From: an uncultured bacterium
GTDB lineage: Bacteria > Myxococcota_A > Polyangia > Polyangiales > Houyiibacteriaceae
Assembly (NCBI GenBank): GCA_938024995.1
Contig: CALJDU010000033.1
Coordinates: forward strand, 1 to 64,000
Direction: 5' to 3'
Length of the DNA: 64,000 nucleotides
Position numbers and translations under genes: made by a program
The notes under the pieces: generated by a model
What the model was told of the DNA's origin: nothing
Database searches by the model: none
Seen by the model: the letters and a program-made list of their open reading frames with translations, nothing else
Part shown: positions 25,630 through 34,110 of the stretch, piece by piece
How positions within the stretch are numbered: the first letter of the stretch is position 1
Layout of the letters: every line of letters begins with the position of its first letter

Positions 25630-28395
25630 CTAGTGGTCGTCGTCGCCGCGGCGCGAAGAACGCTTGGTCCTCCGAACCGCGAACAAGGTCATGAGCAGAA
25701 GCATCACGAACGGTGCCGACCGAGGCTGACCGGCGCTCACGCCGCAGGCCCCGCCGCCGCCAAGTCCGCCCTCGCCTGTGTCGGCTCCAGCGTCCTCGGC
25801 TCCGGTGTCCGTTCCCGCGTCGCTCACCGGGTTACAGGCCGCACCGTCGCACGCACCCGTCCCTGGGTCGCACTCTTCACCGTCGTCGACCACCCCGTCC
25901 CCACAGCTCGCGGGCTGACAGGTCGTCCGGCAAGCGTTGGGCATCTCGTCGGAGTTCATGTCGCCGTCGTCGCAGGTCTCGCCGGGCTCGACGATCCCGT
26001 CGCCACAGCCCGCTCGAACACAACGGGTCCGGCAGGCGCCAGGCTCTGTGTCCGAGTTGAGGTCACCGTCGTCGCACTCTTCGCCGGCGCGAACATCGAT
26101 GAGCCCGTCACCGCACGTCTCGCTGCAGACGCTCGGCGCCATGTCGACCTCGAAGCAAGCCCAGCCCGGCTCGACCAAGCAGGTCGCGCCGCAGCCGTCG
26201 TCCGGATCGGTGTTCCCGTCGTCACATGCCTCCGCGATGCCCCGGAAACCATCACCGCACGCCGCGTCGCAGTCGGCGCCCTCTTCCGGGCGCGTGAAGC
26301 CGGGTGCGCAATCGCAACGGTTGGGCATCCCGATCAAGTTGACGCAGAGCTCGTTGACGCCACAGCCTCCGCCGCCGCGACACTCGTCGATGTCCGAGCA
26401 GTCGATACCAGACCCCTCGAACCCGTCGCGACATGCACACGAGTACGAGCCGACATTGTTCGTGCACGTCGCGTTCGGTGAGCAGTCATTGAGCCCCGGG
26501 TCGAGGCACTCGTCGACATCTGCGCACTCCATGCCGGTCCCCGCGTAACCGTCGTTGCACGTGCACGTGAAGCTCCCCTCGCTGTTCGAACACGTGGCCT
26601 CAGGCGCGCACATGCTCATCGAAGGCATCGCGCACTCGTCCACGTCCTCACAGACACCGTTGAGCGGCGTGGTCGGCGCGTAGCCGGCGCGACACGAGCA
26701 ACGGTAGGAGCCAGGAACGTCTTGGATGCACGAGCCCGGTCCGCACGGTTCCGACTCGCACTCGTCGATGTCGATGCAGGCGCCGCCCTCCGACCGGTAC
26801 CCCGTCGGGCATCGGCAGGAGTAGGTTGGCGGAGCGCCTTGTGTACACACACCGGGGCTGCAGGGGTTGTCAGCACACTCGTTGATGTCCATGCATCGGC
26901 CGCCCTCGAAGACGTAGCCCTCAGGACAGTCGCAGCGATACGAGCCGCCGAGGTTCTCACAGGAGCCAGGGCGACAGGGCGACGCGAGACACTCGTTGAT
27001 GTCCACGCACGTCCCGCGCTGTACCTCGTAGCCGCTCGGGCAGGTGCAGGTGTAGCTCCCGATCGTGTTGCGGCAGCTGCCGACTCCGCACGGACGCGAG
27101 AGACACTCATTCACATCCACGCAGCGCGTCCCCGACACGTTGTAGCCGGATGGGCAGGCGCAGGTGTAGGCGCCCGGTGTATTCCGACAGACCCCAGGAC
27201 GACAGCTGCTCCCTGCCGAGGTGCGGCACTCGTCGACGTCGGTACAGCCCGTCCCGAAGACTCCCGAGCGACCGTTGCCGGTGTAGCCCGACGGGCACTC
27301 GCAACGGAAGCTGCTCGGCGTGTCGATGCACGTCGCGAGGCGCACACAGTTGTCCGTCCCGATCGTGCACTCGTTGTCGACGACGCAGCGGACGCCGTTG
27401 AAGCCGTAGCCCGCGGGACACATGCATGTGTAGCTGCCGACGGTGTTGGTGCAGGACGCCCCCGCGATGACGCAAGGGTTGCCCGAGCACTCGTTCACGT
27501 CGACGCAGGTGGTCCCGTTGAAGCTGTAGCCACTGTTGCAGGTGCAGCTGTAGCCGCCGGTCGTGTTGGTGCACGACCCCGCGCCACACGGGCTCGCGGC
27601 GCACTCGTTATCGTCCACGCACGTGGTCCCGTTGAAGACGTAACCGGCGCTGCAAGAGCAGGTGTAGCTGCCGGTCGTGTTGGTGCATGACCCGGGACCG
27701 CACGGGCTGGACGAGCACTCGTTGACATCGACGCAGGTCGTACCGTTGTACATGTAGCCAGAGCTGCAGCTGCACGTGTAGCTGCCGGTCGTGTTGGTGC
27801 ACGAGCCTCCGGCGCCGCACGGGCTGGAGGCGCACTCGTTCACGTCCAAGCAGTTTCTCCCGCCGTCGAGGCTGCTGTACCCCGACGGGCAGGTGCAGGT
27901 GAAGCTCGGGAAGTTCCCGCTGGTGTTGGCGCAGGTCGCCGTGGGCGAGTCGTCGCACCAGTCATACCCAAGGACGCACTCGTCCATGTCGGAGTTGGCA
28001 CCGGGGAGCGTCACGTATTCGCTCGGTCCCGGGCTCGCGCTTCCAGAGGTCCAGCTGCCGGTGGGGTCGAGGAGCTCTTGGCCGTTGGTGTAACCATCGC
28101 CGTCCGCGTCGAGCGCAGCCAAGGTCGCGTTCCACGTCTGGCCGTTCGTGTTGAACTGCGCGCCGAACACGTTGAAGCAGGAACCGCCCCCCGCGCAGGT
28201 CCCGCCGCCCCCCGACGTGAGGTGACACGTCAGGCACTGGTTGACGGTTCCGTTGGGGATCTTGGTCGACGGGAACGTGCTGTAGGCGGACGCGCTCATC
28301 GGAATCGCGAGCACGCTGAAGAAGAGCGACGCGATCCACACGCACGTTCGCGTACGCGCTCCCGCGGATTGAAGGGGAGAGAGTTCGACGCTCAT
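25630..28395 (-). CDS. Temptin-like/EGF-repeat surface protein with CXXCH motif and C-terminal sorting signal
   Basis: 921 residues; the ATG at 28395 follows an AAGGAAG site and overlaps the upstream stop (ATGA). After a signal peptide, residues 40-120 hold CLTCH (54-58) and a temptin-like pattern: FGAQFNTNGQTWNATLAALD, then DGDGYTNGQELLDP and W. About 14 Ca-binding EGF modules follow, each opening DxNEC or DxDEC and holding CTNTTGSYTC, which fits the Asp/Asn-hydroxylation consensus of eukaryotic EGF domains. Four DUF4215-type modules (CDDGNTDPDDGCG) come next. The end is Cys, a hydrophobic helix and RRTKRSSRR, resembling MYXO-CTERM. It is probably a surface adhesin and the last gene of a four-gene operon. 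Confidence 0.9.
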   Translation of the reverse strand: MSVELSPLQSAGARTRTCVWIASLFFSVLAIPMSASAYSTFPSTKIPNGTVNQCLTCHLTSGGGGTCAGGGSCFNVFGAQFNTNGQTWNATLAALDADGDGYTNGQELLDPTGSWTSGSASPGPSEYVTLPGANSDMDECVLGYDWCDDSPTATCANTSGNFPSFTCTCPSGYSSLDGGRNCLDVNECASSPCGAGGSCTNTTGSYTCSCSSGYMYNGTTCVDVNECSSSPCGPGSCTNTTGSYTCSCSAGYVFNGTTCVDDNECAASPCGAGSCTNTTGGYSCTCNSGYSFNGTTCVDVNECSGNPCVIAGASCTNTVGSYTCMCPAGYGFNGVRCVVDNECTIGTDNCVRLATCIDTPSSFRCECPSGYTGNGRSGVFGTGCTDVDECRTSAGSSCRPGVCRNTPGAYTCACPSGYNVSGTRCVDVNECLSRPCGVGSCRNTIGSYTCTCPSGYEVQRGTCVDINECLASPCRPGSCENLGGSYRCDCPEGYVFEGGRCMDINECADNPCSPGVCTQGAPPTYSCRCPTGYRSEGGACIDIDECESEPCGPGSCIQDVPGSYRCSCRAGYAPTTPLNGVCEDVDECAMPSMSMCAPEATCSNSEGSFTCTCNDGYAGTGMECADVDECLDPGLNDCSPNATCTNNVGSYSCACRDGFEGSGIDCSDIDECRGGGGCGVNELCVNLIGMPNRCDCAPGFTRPEEGADCDAACGDGFRGIAEACDDGNTDPDDGCGATCLVEPGWACFEVDMAPSVCSETCGDGLIDVRAGEECDDGDLNSDTEPGACRTRCVRAGCGDGIVEPGETCDDGDMNSDEMPNACRTTCQPASCGDGVVDDGEECDPGTGACDGAACNPVSDAGTDTGAEDAGADTGEGGLGGGGACGVSAGQPRSAPFVMLLLMTLFAVRRTKRSSRRGDDDH
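27480..27860 (-). repeat. Near-identical EGF-module repeats within the gene
   Basis: EGF modules 2-4, encoded in this interval, share nearly identical cores (GSCTNTTGSYTCSCS) at the DNA level as well, with recurring GTGTAGCTGCCGGTCGTGTT on the plus strand. This indicates recent tandem duplication of about 114-120-bp units. Confidence 0.75.
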
Positions 28396-30722
28396 GATCG
28401 CTTCCTTCGCACAAACAGCATCGCGAGCGCGATGAGGATCAGGTTCGTCGGCGCTCCGCGACTCGCCGCGCACCCACACCCGTCGTCGTCGTCAGGCGGG
28501 GTGCCCGTATCGGCGGTCGGCCCGGCGTCGCTCATCATGCAGGCCGGGTCGGGCGTATTCGTGCACGCGCCGTCGTCGCCGCATGTGTCGATGGTGCACT
28601 CGTCGCCGTCGTCGCACGCCAGGTCGTTCACGCAACCGCACGCGCTGTCGGCGCCGTCGACCATGCCGTCGCAATCGTTGTCGACCATGTCATCGCAGAT
28701 CTCAGCGGCCCGTGGACTGATGGCGGGATCCGTGTCGTCACAGTCCATCCCGAAGCGGTCTTCGTCCGTGTCGAGGCAGTCGCCATCGGAGGTGTCGTCG
28801 ATTCCGGTTCCGCAGAAGCCGTCCCCGTCTCGGTCAAGCAAGCGCCAGCAGTCCTCGTCGAGGAGGTCCACGTCGCCATCGCAGTCGTTGTCGAGACGGT
28901 CAAAGCAATCCTCGACCGCGCCCGGGTGAATGTCGGGGTTGCTCTCCGCGCAGTCCGACTCGGCGTAGTTCTCATCGTCGTCGAGGCAGTCACCGTCGCC
29001 GTTCACGTCACGACCGATCGCGCAGTAGCCGTCCATGTCCGCGTCCGTGTCGCGGGTGCAATCGGAGTCCGCCATGTCGACCGTGCCGTCTTGGTCGTTG
29101 TCCTTCATGTCGAAGCAGTTCTCGTCACTGCCGGGGCTGATGGTGGAGTCACGCGGCGCGCTGTCCGCGGGCCCCGCCTGTTCACCTGCGTCGGAGCAGT
29201 CCCCGTCGCGGTTGAGGTCCTCGCCCACGCCGCACCAAGAGTCGCCGTCATGATCGAGGTAGTCCTCGGAGCACACCGGGTCGAAGGCGTCCGTGCTTCC
29301 GTCGCAGTCGTTGTCGACGCCATCGGTGCACACCTCGGTCGCGGTCGGGTTGATCGCGCGGACCCCGTCGTCGCAGTCCGTGAGCCCAGCTTCTTCGCCG
29401 TCGTCGGCACAATCACCGTCACGGTTGAAGTCAAAGCCCACGAAGCAGTAGCGGTCGCCGTCCGTGTCGAGGTAACCGGCGCAATCGTCGTCGCCGAGGC
29501 TGACGTCGTCGTCGCAGTCGTCGTCGGTGGTGTTCGTGCAGTTCTCGCGCACGCCGGGGTTTCGCGTCGCGTCCATGTCGTCGCAGTCGCCGCCCTCGTC
29601 TTCTTCGCCATCATCGGCGCAGTCACGGTCACCGTTGAGGTCGCGCCCCACCGGGCAGTATCCGTCGTCATCGGCGTCGAAGAGGCTCGCGCACTCCGTG
29701 TCGTCGAAGTTTGGACGCCCGTCGCAATCGTTGTCGATCGCGTCGGTGCAGATCTCCGGCTGATCGGGGTTCGCCAACGGGTCGCTGTCATCGCAGTCAA
29801 ACCCGCCGGCCGCTTCGCCAAGGTCGAGACAGTCACCGTCGCCGTTGAGGTCACGACCGACCGGACAGTAGCCATCGCCGTCGGCGTCCGCGTCACCGCG
29901 ACACATCGGGTCAAAGCTGTCCGACTCTCCGCTGCAGTCGTTGTCCAGCCCGTCGTCGCAGTTCTCGCGCGCGCCCGGGAAGACGGTGATCCGCTCGTCG
30001 TCACAATCGACCGCGTCCGTCATCTCGTCGGCGTCCAGGCAATCGCCATCGCGGCTGAGGTCACGTCCCATCGGACAGAAGCCATCGCCGTCCCGGTCCA
30101 CGACGGACTCGCAGACTGGATCAAGGAGCGTGGGGAGACCGTTGCAATCGTTGTCGACCGTGTTGGTGCACAGCTCCGTCGCGCCCGAGTTCACCGCGGG
30201 GTCTGAATCATCGCAGTCGAGGCTGCCGTCGTTCTCGCCAGCGCCGCGGCAGTCGCCGTTGTCGTCCAGGTCGCGACCGAACCAGCAGTACCCGTCGCCG
30301 TCGTCGTCGCGGGTGCCTGGCGCCGAATCCGGGAAGCCGGGCCGCGTGACGTAGTCCGCGATGCCGGTGGCGGCTTCGCCGGAGACCCAGGTGCCCGCGG
30401 GGTCTTGTAGCTCTTGCCCGTTGGTGAATCCGTCTCCGTCCGAGTCGAGGCTCGCGAGGCTCGGATCCCAGCGTCGCCCGTTCGCCATGAACGCGAGGCC
30501 GAAGGGATTGAGGCAAGGGCTCATGCCGCCGGTCACGCGACAGCCGGCTCCGCCGTCCGGGTTGTCGTGGCAGGTGATGCAGGGCTTGACCTCGCCGATC
30601 GCGCTCATCGCGGTCGCCGTGTTCGGCACCTCGAACTGGTAGGCCTCATGCGCCGAAGCAGGCGCGGCCAACATAAAGACGAAGAGGACGACCGCGCCCC
30701 CGAGCATGCCGACGCGGTTCAA
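28392..30722 (-). CDS. Temptin-like/MopE-repeat surface protein with CXXCH motif and MYXO-CTERM-like tail
   Basis: 776 residues from a TTG at 30722 that overlaps the upstream stop (TTGA); an ATG at 30707 is the alternative but leaves no basic n-region. After the signal (VVLFVFMLAAPASA) comes a domain paralogous to that of the next gene: CITCH (residues 48-52), FGLAFMANGRRWDPSLASLD, DGDGFTNGQELQDP and W. About ten MopE-like metal-binding repeats follow (DCDDSDPAVNSGATELCTN, NDCNG, DGDGFCPMGRDLSRDGDCLD). The tail is CGCAASRG, a hydrophobic helix and RRKRS. The protein is probably Ca- or Cu-binding and displayed on the surface. Confidence 0.9.
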   Translation of the reverse strand: MNRVGMLGGAVVLFVFMLAAPASAHEAYQFEVPNTATAMSAIGEVKPCITCHDNPDGGAGCRVTGGMSPCLNPFGLAFMANGRRWDPSLASLDSDGDGFTNGQELQDPAGTWVSGEAATGIADYVTRPGFPDSAPGTRDDDGDGYCWFGRDLDDNGDCRGAGENDGSLDCDDSDPAVNSGATELCTNTVDNDCNGLPTLLDPVCESVVDRDGDGFCPMGRDLSRDGDCLDADEMTDAVDCDDERITVFPGARENCDDGLDNDCSGESDSFDPMCRGDADADGDGYCPVGRDLNGDGDCLDLGEAAGGFDCDDSDPLANPDQPEICTDAIDNDCDGRPNFDDTECASLFDADDDGYCPVGRDLNGDRDCADDGEEDEGGDCDDMDATRNPGVRENCTNTTDDDCDDDVSLGDDDCAGYLDTDGDRYCFVGFDFNRDGDCADDGEEAGLTDCDDGVRAINPTATEVCTDGVDNDCDGSTDAFDPVCSEDYLDHDGDSWCGVGEDLNRDGDCSDAGEQAGPADSAPRDSTISPGSDENCFDMKDNDQDGTVDMADSDCTRDTDADMDGYCAIGRDVNGDGDCLDDDENYAESDCAESNPDIHPGAVEDCFDRLDNDCDGDVDLLDEDCWRLLDRDGDGFCGTGIDDTSDGDCLDTDEDRFGMDCDDTDPAISPRAAEICDDMVDNDCDGMVDGADSACGCVNDLACDDGDECTIDTCGDDGACTNTPDPACMMSDAGPTADTGTPPDDDDGCGCAASRGAPTNLILIALAMLFVRRKRS

Positions 30723-31828
30723 GGCGTGAACCTCATCTGCAGCCGGTACTGTTCGGGCCGCTCCGCGTCGATACTGACGCGGACGAAGTAGCGACCTTCG
30801 TCGAGCCTGCGCCCGATGAGCGGGCAACCGGTCATCGGGTCGTTGCGGCCGCCGATGTTGTCGAGACCCGACGACAAGAGCTCGAGGTCAAACTGAGCTT
30901 GGGCCCGCGCCGAGCACGGCGCTTCCGCACCGTCGAGCGCGGTGACAGAGAAGGTGCCGCCGCCGGATGGGACAACATATGAAAAGAGGTCGGGGTAGCA
31001 GCTGCCGCCGATGCTCCCCCGCACCACGAGCTCGCCGTCGTCGGCGGGCAGCTCGATCGTGTTCGCTTCCACGAAGTTGTCGTTCGGGAGCTGCTCGGAG
31101 GGAGCGGTCTCGCTGACGACCCAGCGACAGTCTCCGCCGCAGCCGTCGTCTCCATCGCACGACTCGCCGTGCTCGGTCACGCCGTTGCCGCACTGCGGAA
31201 GGATCGCGTCGAGGAGGTAGCGACCACCGCCAGTCGAGCGGTCATCGATGCCGATGTACCAACGGCCCGGGCTGTCCGCGACGAACGCGAAGTGCTCGTC
31301 CTGGTTGCCGTCGCATACATCGGACGAGTGTTCGCAGCGCCGCGGGTCGCAGTTGTCGAGCAGGTAGAGGGAGGGATCACGATCCACTGACGCGGGATCG
31401 GTCGGGTCCGCCCGAAGGTGGAAGTGCCAGTACTGGCCGGGGACCACATCGATGGCGAAGAACCCATCGTTTCCGTTGCTGGGGTTGCCCGTACAGGTCG
31501 CGCTGAGCCGGTTGTTCAAGACCGTGGTGTCGACCAAGAGATCCTCGGTCGTTCCCGAGATCACGAAGACGTTTTCGTCATCGCCGCACTCGTCGACCGG
31601 CTGTGGCCCCGATGGAGTCGTGTCAGGCGGCGGCGTGGTGTCCGTGTTGGTATCGCCGGGCGACGTGTCCATGGCTCCGCCGTCCGGGAGATCCGCGAGG
31701 AGGTCGTCATCCACGATGAAGCACCCGGTCGCGAGAGGGAGCGCCAACAAAAGCGCGGAGCAAGAAAGTCGGATCGTCATCAAGTTCGTTCGGGAAGAGG
31801 GCATAAGAGAGCGATTGGGGTGAGGCAT
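30719..31828 (-). CDS. Lipoprotein with PPC-like domains
   Basis: 369 residues from an ATG at 31828 that forms a TAATG overlap with the upstream stop. Starts at 31804 and 31780 would give shorter n-regions and cannot be excluded. The lipobox is ALPLATGC, followed by a Thr/Pro/Asp linker. Two pre-peptidase C-terminal (PPC)-like beta domains are suggested by GQYWHFHLRADPTDP with DSPGRWYIGIDDRSTG, and later by YPDLFSYVVPSGGG with LDEGRYFVRV. Between them is a DUF4215-like CGNGVTEHGESCDGDDGC. It is the second gene of the temptin-like operon and may anchor or present its two large downstream partners. Confidence 0.83.
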   Translation of the reverse strand: MPHPNRSLMPSSRTNLMTIRLSCSALLLALPLATGCFIVDDDLLADLPDGGAMDTSPGDTNTDTTPPPDTTPSGPQPVDECGDDENVFVISGTTEDLLVDTTVLNNRLSATCTGNPSNGNDGFFAIDVVPGQYWHFHLRADPTDPASVDRDPSLYLLDNCDPRRCEHSSDVCDGNQDEHFAFVADSPGRWYIGIDDRSTGGGRYLLDAILPQCGNGVTEHGESCDGDDGCGGDCRWVVSETAPSEQLPNDNFVEANTIELPADDGELVVRGSIGGSCYPDLFSYVVPSGGGTFSVTALDGAEAPCSARAQAQFDLELLSSGLDNIGGRNDPMTGCPLIGRRLDEGRYFVRVSIDAERPEQYRLQMRFTP

Positions 31829-32706
31829 TAGAAGCGCCCCGAAAGCGAGAGGCTGAGCTGACCGTCGGCGACCGCGACGGAGGGCACGAGCGACGAGATG
31901 GTTCCGTCCTGCGCGGGTTCCTCTTCGTCGCTCCCGCTCCAGTCCGTGAAGATGGCGACGACGACCGCGCTGATCCCGAACGCGGCGGTGACGCCGATCA
32001 AGGCGTTGGTGATGTTCTGCCACTTCTTCGCGTCGTCATGCATCGTCTGGGCGACCCCGAGCGTCGCGCCCATCGACCCCGCGTAGGCGACGTAGTCATC
32101 GTTGAGCGACACCGTGCGCAAGCCGGTGAACACGCTGAGGCCACCCGCGATCACGGTGACTCCAGCGAGCGAGTAGAAGATCGCCGGGTGCATGCCGCCG
32201 CTCTCCTCGACCGCCGGGGTCGCGTTCTCCAGTTCGAGACGCCGGCGCTCTTCCTCGGCGCGCTCCGCTTCAAGACGCGCGCTCTCCGCCTCGAGCTGCC
32301 GGACGCGCTCCGCTTCCGCTTCTCGCTCCCGCTGTTCTTGTTCGCGCGCCGCGATGTTGGTTCGAAGCTGGCGAACCCGCGCTTCAATCTCCATCCGATC
32401 GGTCGCCTCGGGCTCTTCGGCGAGATACTGCTCGAACGCCGCGAGCGCCTCTTCGTCCCGACGAAGCCGGTCCAGGGTGGAGCCGATGTTGAAGAGCAGC
32501 ATCGGACGCTGACTCAACTCGTACGCCTGCTGAAACTTCGCGAGCGCGGTTTCGTAGTCGCCTGCCTCGAACGCTTCTTGGCCTTGCAAGAAGGTGATGC
32601 GCGCGGCCTGATCCAAGGTCTCGCTGTCGCCCTGCGCGTGTGCGTCGCCCACCCAAGCCAACACGAAAAACGCAGACGCAAACAAGACAAGAAAATACGT
32701 TTTCAT
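31828..32706 (-). CDS. Periplasmic TPR/coiled-coil protein with membrane helices
   Basis: 292 residues from the ATG at 32706, which gives a clear signal peptide (LVLFASAFFVLAWVGDAHAQ). Two TPR units follow (FLQGQEAFEAGDYETALAKF, FNIGSTLDRLRRDEEALAAF), then a strongly charged Glu/Arg coiled coil and two hydrophobic stretches (IFYSLAGVTVIAGGLSVF; ALIGVTAAFGISAVVVAIF). This TPR-coiled coil-membrane plan is common in Myxococcota envelope proteins. It is the first gene of the four-gene coupled operon running to 25630 and may assemble or space the surface proteins encoded after it. Confidence 0.85.
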   Translation of the reverse strand: MKTYFLVLFASAFFVLAWVGDAHAQGDSETLDQAARITFLQGQEAFEAGDYETALAKFQQAYELSQRPMLLFNIGSTLDRLRRDEEALAAFEQYLAEEPEATDRMEIEARVRQLRTNIAAREQEQREREAEAERVRQLEAESARLEAERAEEERRRLELENATPAVEESGGMHPAIFYSLAGVTVIAGGLSVFTGLRTVSLNDDYVAYAGSMGATLGVAQTMHDDAKKWQNITNALIGVTAAFGISAVVVAIFTDWSGSDEEEPAQDGTISSLVPSVAVADGQLSLSLSGRF

Positions 32707-32904
32707 CTTGATTTGAACATACCCAACCCTGACCTGATTCACCACGAGAGACTTCGACAGAACGCGCACGTTCGGGTGCACGTTTCGATCACGACATTCA
32801 TGTCGCAGTCTTGACTCACACCTTCGAGGTAGCTCACACGCGCAGGTCGTTTCGGCGAACTTCGTCGCTGCGCAAATCCGGATGCGCGCTACGATGGGAA
32901 CACG

Positions 32905-33993
32905 ATGAAGCGCTTGGTTTGGATGATGCTCACGGTCGGTTCGCTCACGGTTGCTTGCGGTGACGACGACGCATCAATGATGGACACCGAACCCGACCCG
33001 ATGGACAGCGGATCCGACACGGCGGACGCGACGGACGCCGCGGACACAGAGCTTGAGGACACCTCGGTCGACACGGCTCCAGACGCGCCAGACACCGGCC
33101 CGCCCTGCGATGGCCCTCCGGGTTTGTACGTGGACGGAAGCTGCACCGTCCTCGCGGAGGGCGTTCGCTTCTACGACCCACGCTACTGGCTGTGGTCGGA
33201 TGGCACCGACAAGGAGCGCTACATCAAGCTGCCTGAGGGTGAGACGATCAACTCAGATGACCCGGATGGCTGGGTGTTTCCGACCGGAACGACGATCTGG
33301 AAGACCTTCTCGCAAGGCGGCGTCCGGCTCGAGACGCGCATCATGACGAAGTCGCGCGACGGGGTCGGTATCGCGTCGTGGGACATGCAGACGTTCGCGT
33401 GGAATGAAGACCAAGACGATGTGGTCGAGCTTACGGGTGGCCAAGACGATGTCCTCGGAACGGATCACGACATCCCTTCCCAAGAGAACTGTGCGCGCTG
33501 CCACTTCGGTGGGTCCCCTGACAATGTGCTGGGCTTCGGAGCGATTCAGCTCAACCACGTGTCGGACGGCATCACGTTGCGCGACCTGAACATGGAGGAG
33601 CTCCTCAGCACTCCGATCGATCCCATGGACGCGGTCGTTCCGGGCGAGGACCTCGATACCCGCAACGCGCTCGGGTACCTGCACTCCAACTGTGGTCCAT
33701 GTCACGGTGGAATCACCGCTCCGCTCGGGATGAAGTTTTGGATTCAAGTTGGAGTTCCGCTCGCCGAGCAAGACGCCATCACCACGAACGTGGGAGTCGA
33801 GAGCGGCTTCGTTCGTGAGGGTCTCGAGAACCGAATCACGCCAGGAGATCCCAACAGCAGCACGGTCCTCTTTCGGATGAACAACCGCACTGAGGGTGAA
33901 CAGATGCCGCCGCTCGCGACCGAGCAGATCGATAGCGAAGCGGTGGCGCTGATCCGGCGCTGGATCGAGGCGCTCCCGGTTCCTGATCCCTGA
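32905..33993 (+). CDS. Diheme-type CXXCH lipoprotein of the SO2930-like family
   Basis: 362 residues; GGGA lies 5 bases before the ATG. The lipobox GSLTVACGDDD is followed by an Asp/Thr linker. The core matches the SO2930-type pattern: YWLWSDGTDKERYIKLPEGE, then FPTGTTIWKTF, RLETRIMTK, WNEDQDD and the heme motif ENCARCH near residue 198, followed by VLGFGAIQLNH. A second CXXCH (SNCGPCHGG) lies about 60 residues later. It should bind two c-type hemes and act in periplasmic or surface electron transfer; whether hemes attach cannot be read from sequence. Confidence 0.85.
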   Translation: MKRLVWMMLTVGSLTVACGDDDASMMDTEPDPMDSGSDTADATDAADTELEDTSVDTAPDAPDTGPPCDGPPGLYVDGSCTVLAEGVRFYDPRYWLWSDGTDKERYIKLPEGETINSDDPDGWVFPTGTTIWKTFSQGGVRLETRIMTKSRDGVGIASWDMQTFAWNEDQDDVVELTGGQDDVLGTDHDIPSQENCARCHFGGSPDNVLGFGAIQLNHVSDGITLRDLNMEELLSTPIDPMDAVVPGEDLDTRNALGYLHSNCGPCHGGITAPLGMKFWIQVGVPLAEQDAITTNVGVESGFVREGLENRITPGDPNSSTVLFRMNNRTEGEQMPPLATEQIDSEAVALIRRWIEALPVPDP

Positions 33994-34110
33994 CCTCCCC
34001 TGGATGGCGCAGAGTCAAAAAGCAGAGTCAAGAGATGATGCGCACCAAGACCACGACGCCGCCGTGGTCCAAGTGCTATGGTGACTCCCGCGCGTAGCGC
34101 AAAGGACGAG

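Noticed and set aside
27000..27860. Regularly spaced repeats that could suggest a CRISPR array
   Set aside because: The units of about 115 bp are in frame and encode EGF modules with conserved Cys; no short repeat/spacer structure exists.
28400..30600. Repetitive sequence with long frames on the opposite strand (Val/Ala/Arg-rich)
   Set aside because: Shadow of the MopE-type repeats; the minus-strand frame has the signal peptide, Cys/Asp pattern and C-terminal anchor.
34049..34069. 7-bp inverted repeat before the PEGA kinase gene as an operator or terminator
   Set aside because: Perfect but short, without a T-run and without clear promoter elements; mentioned only with the gene.
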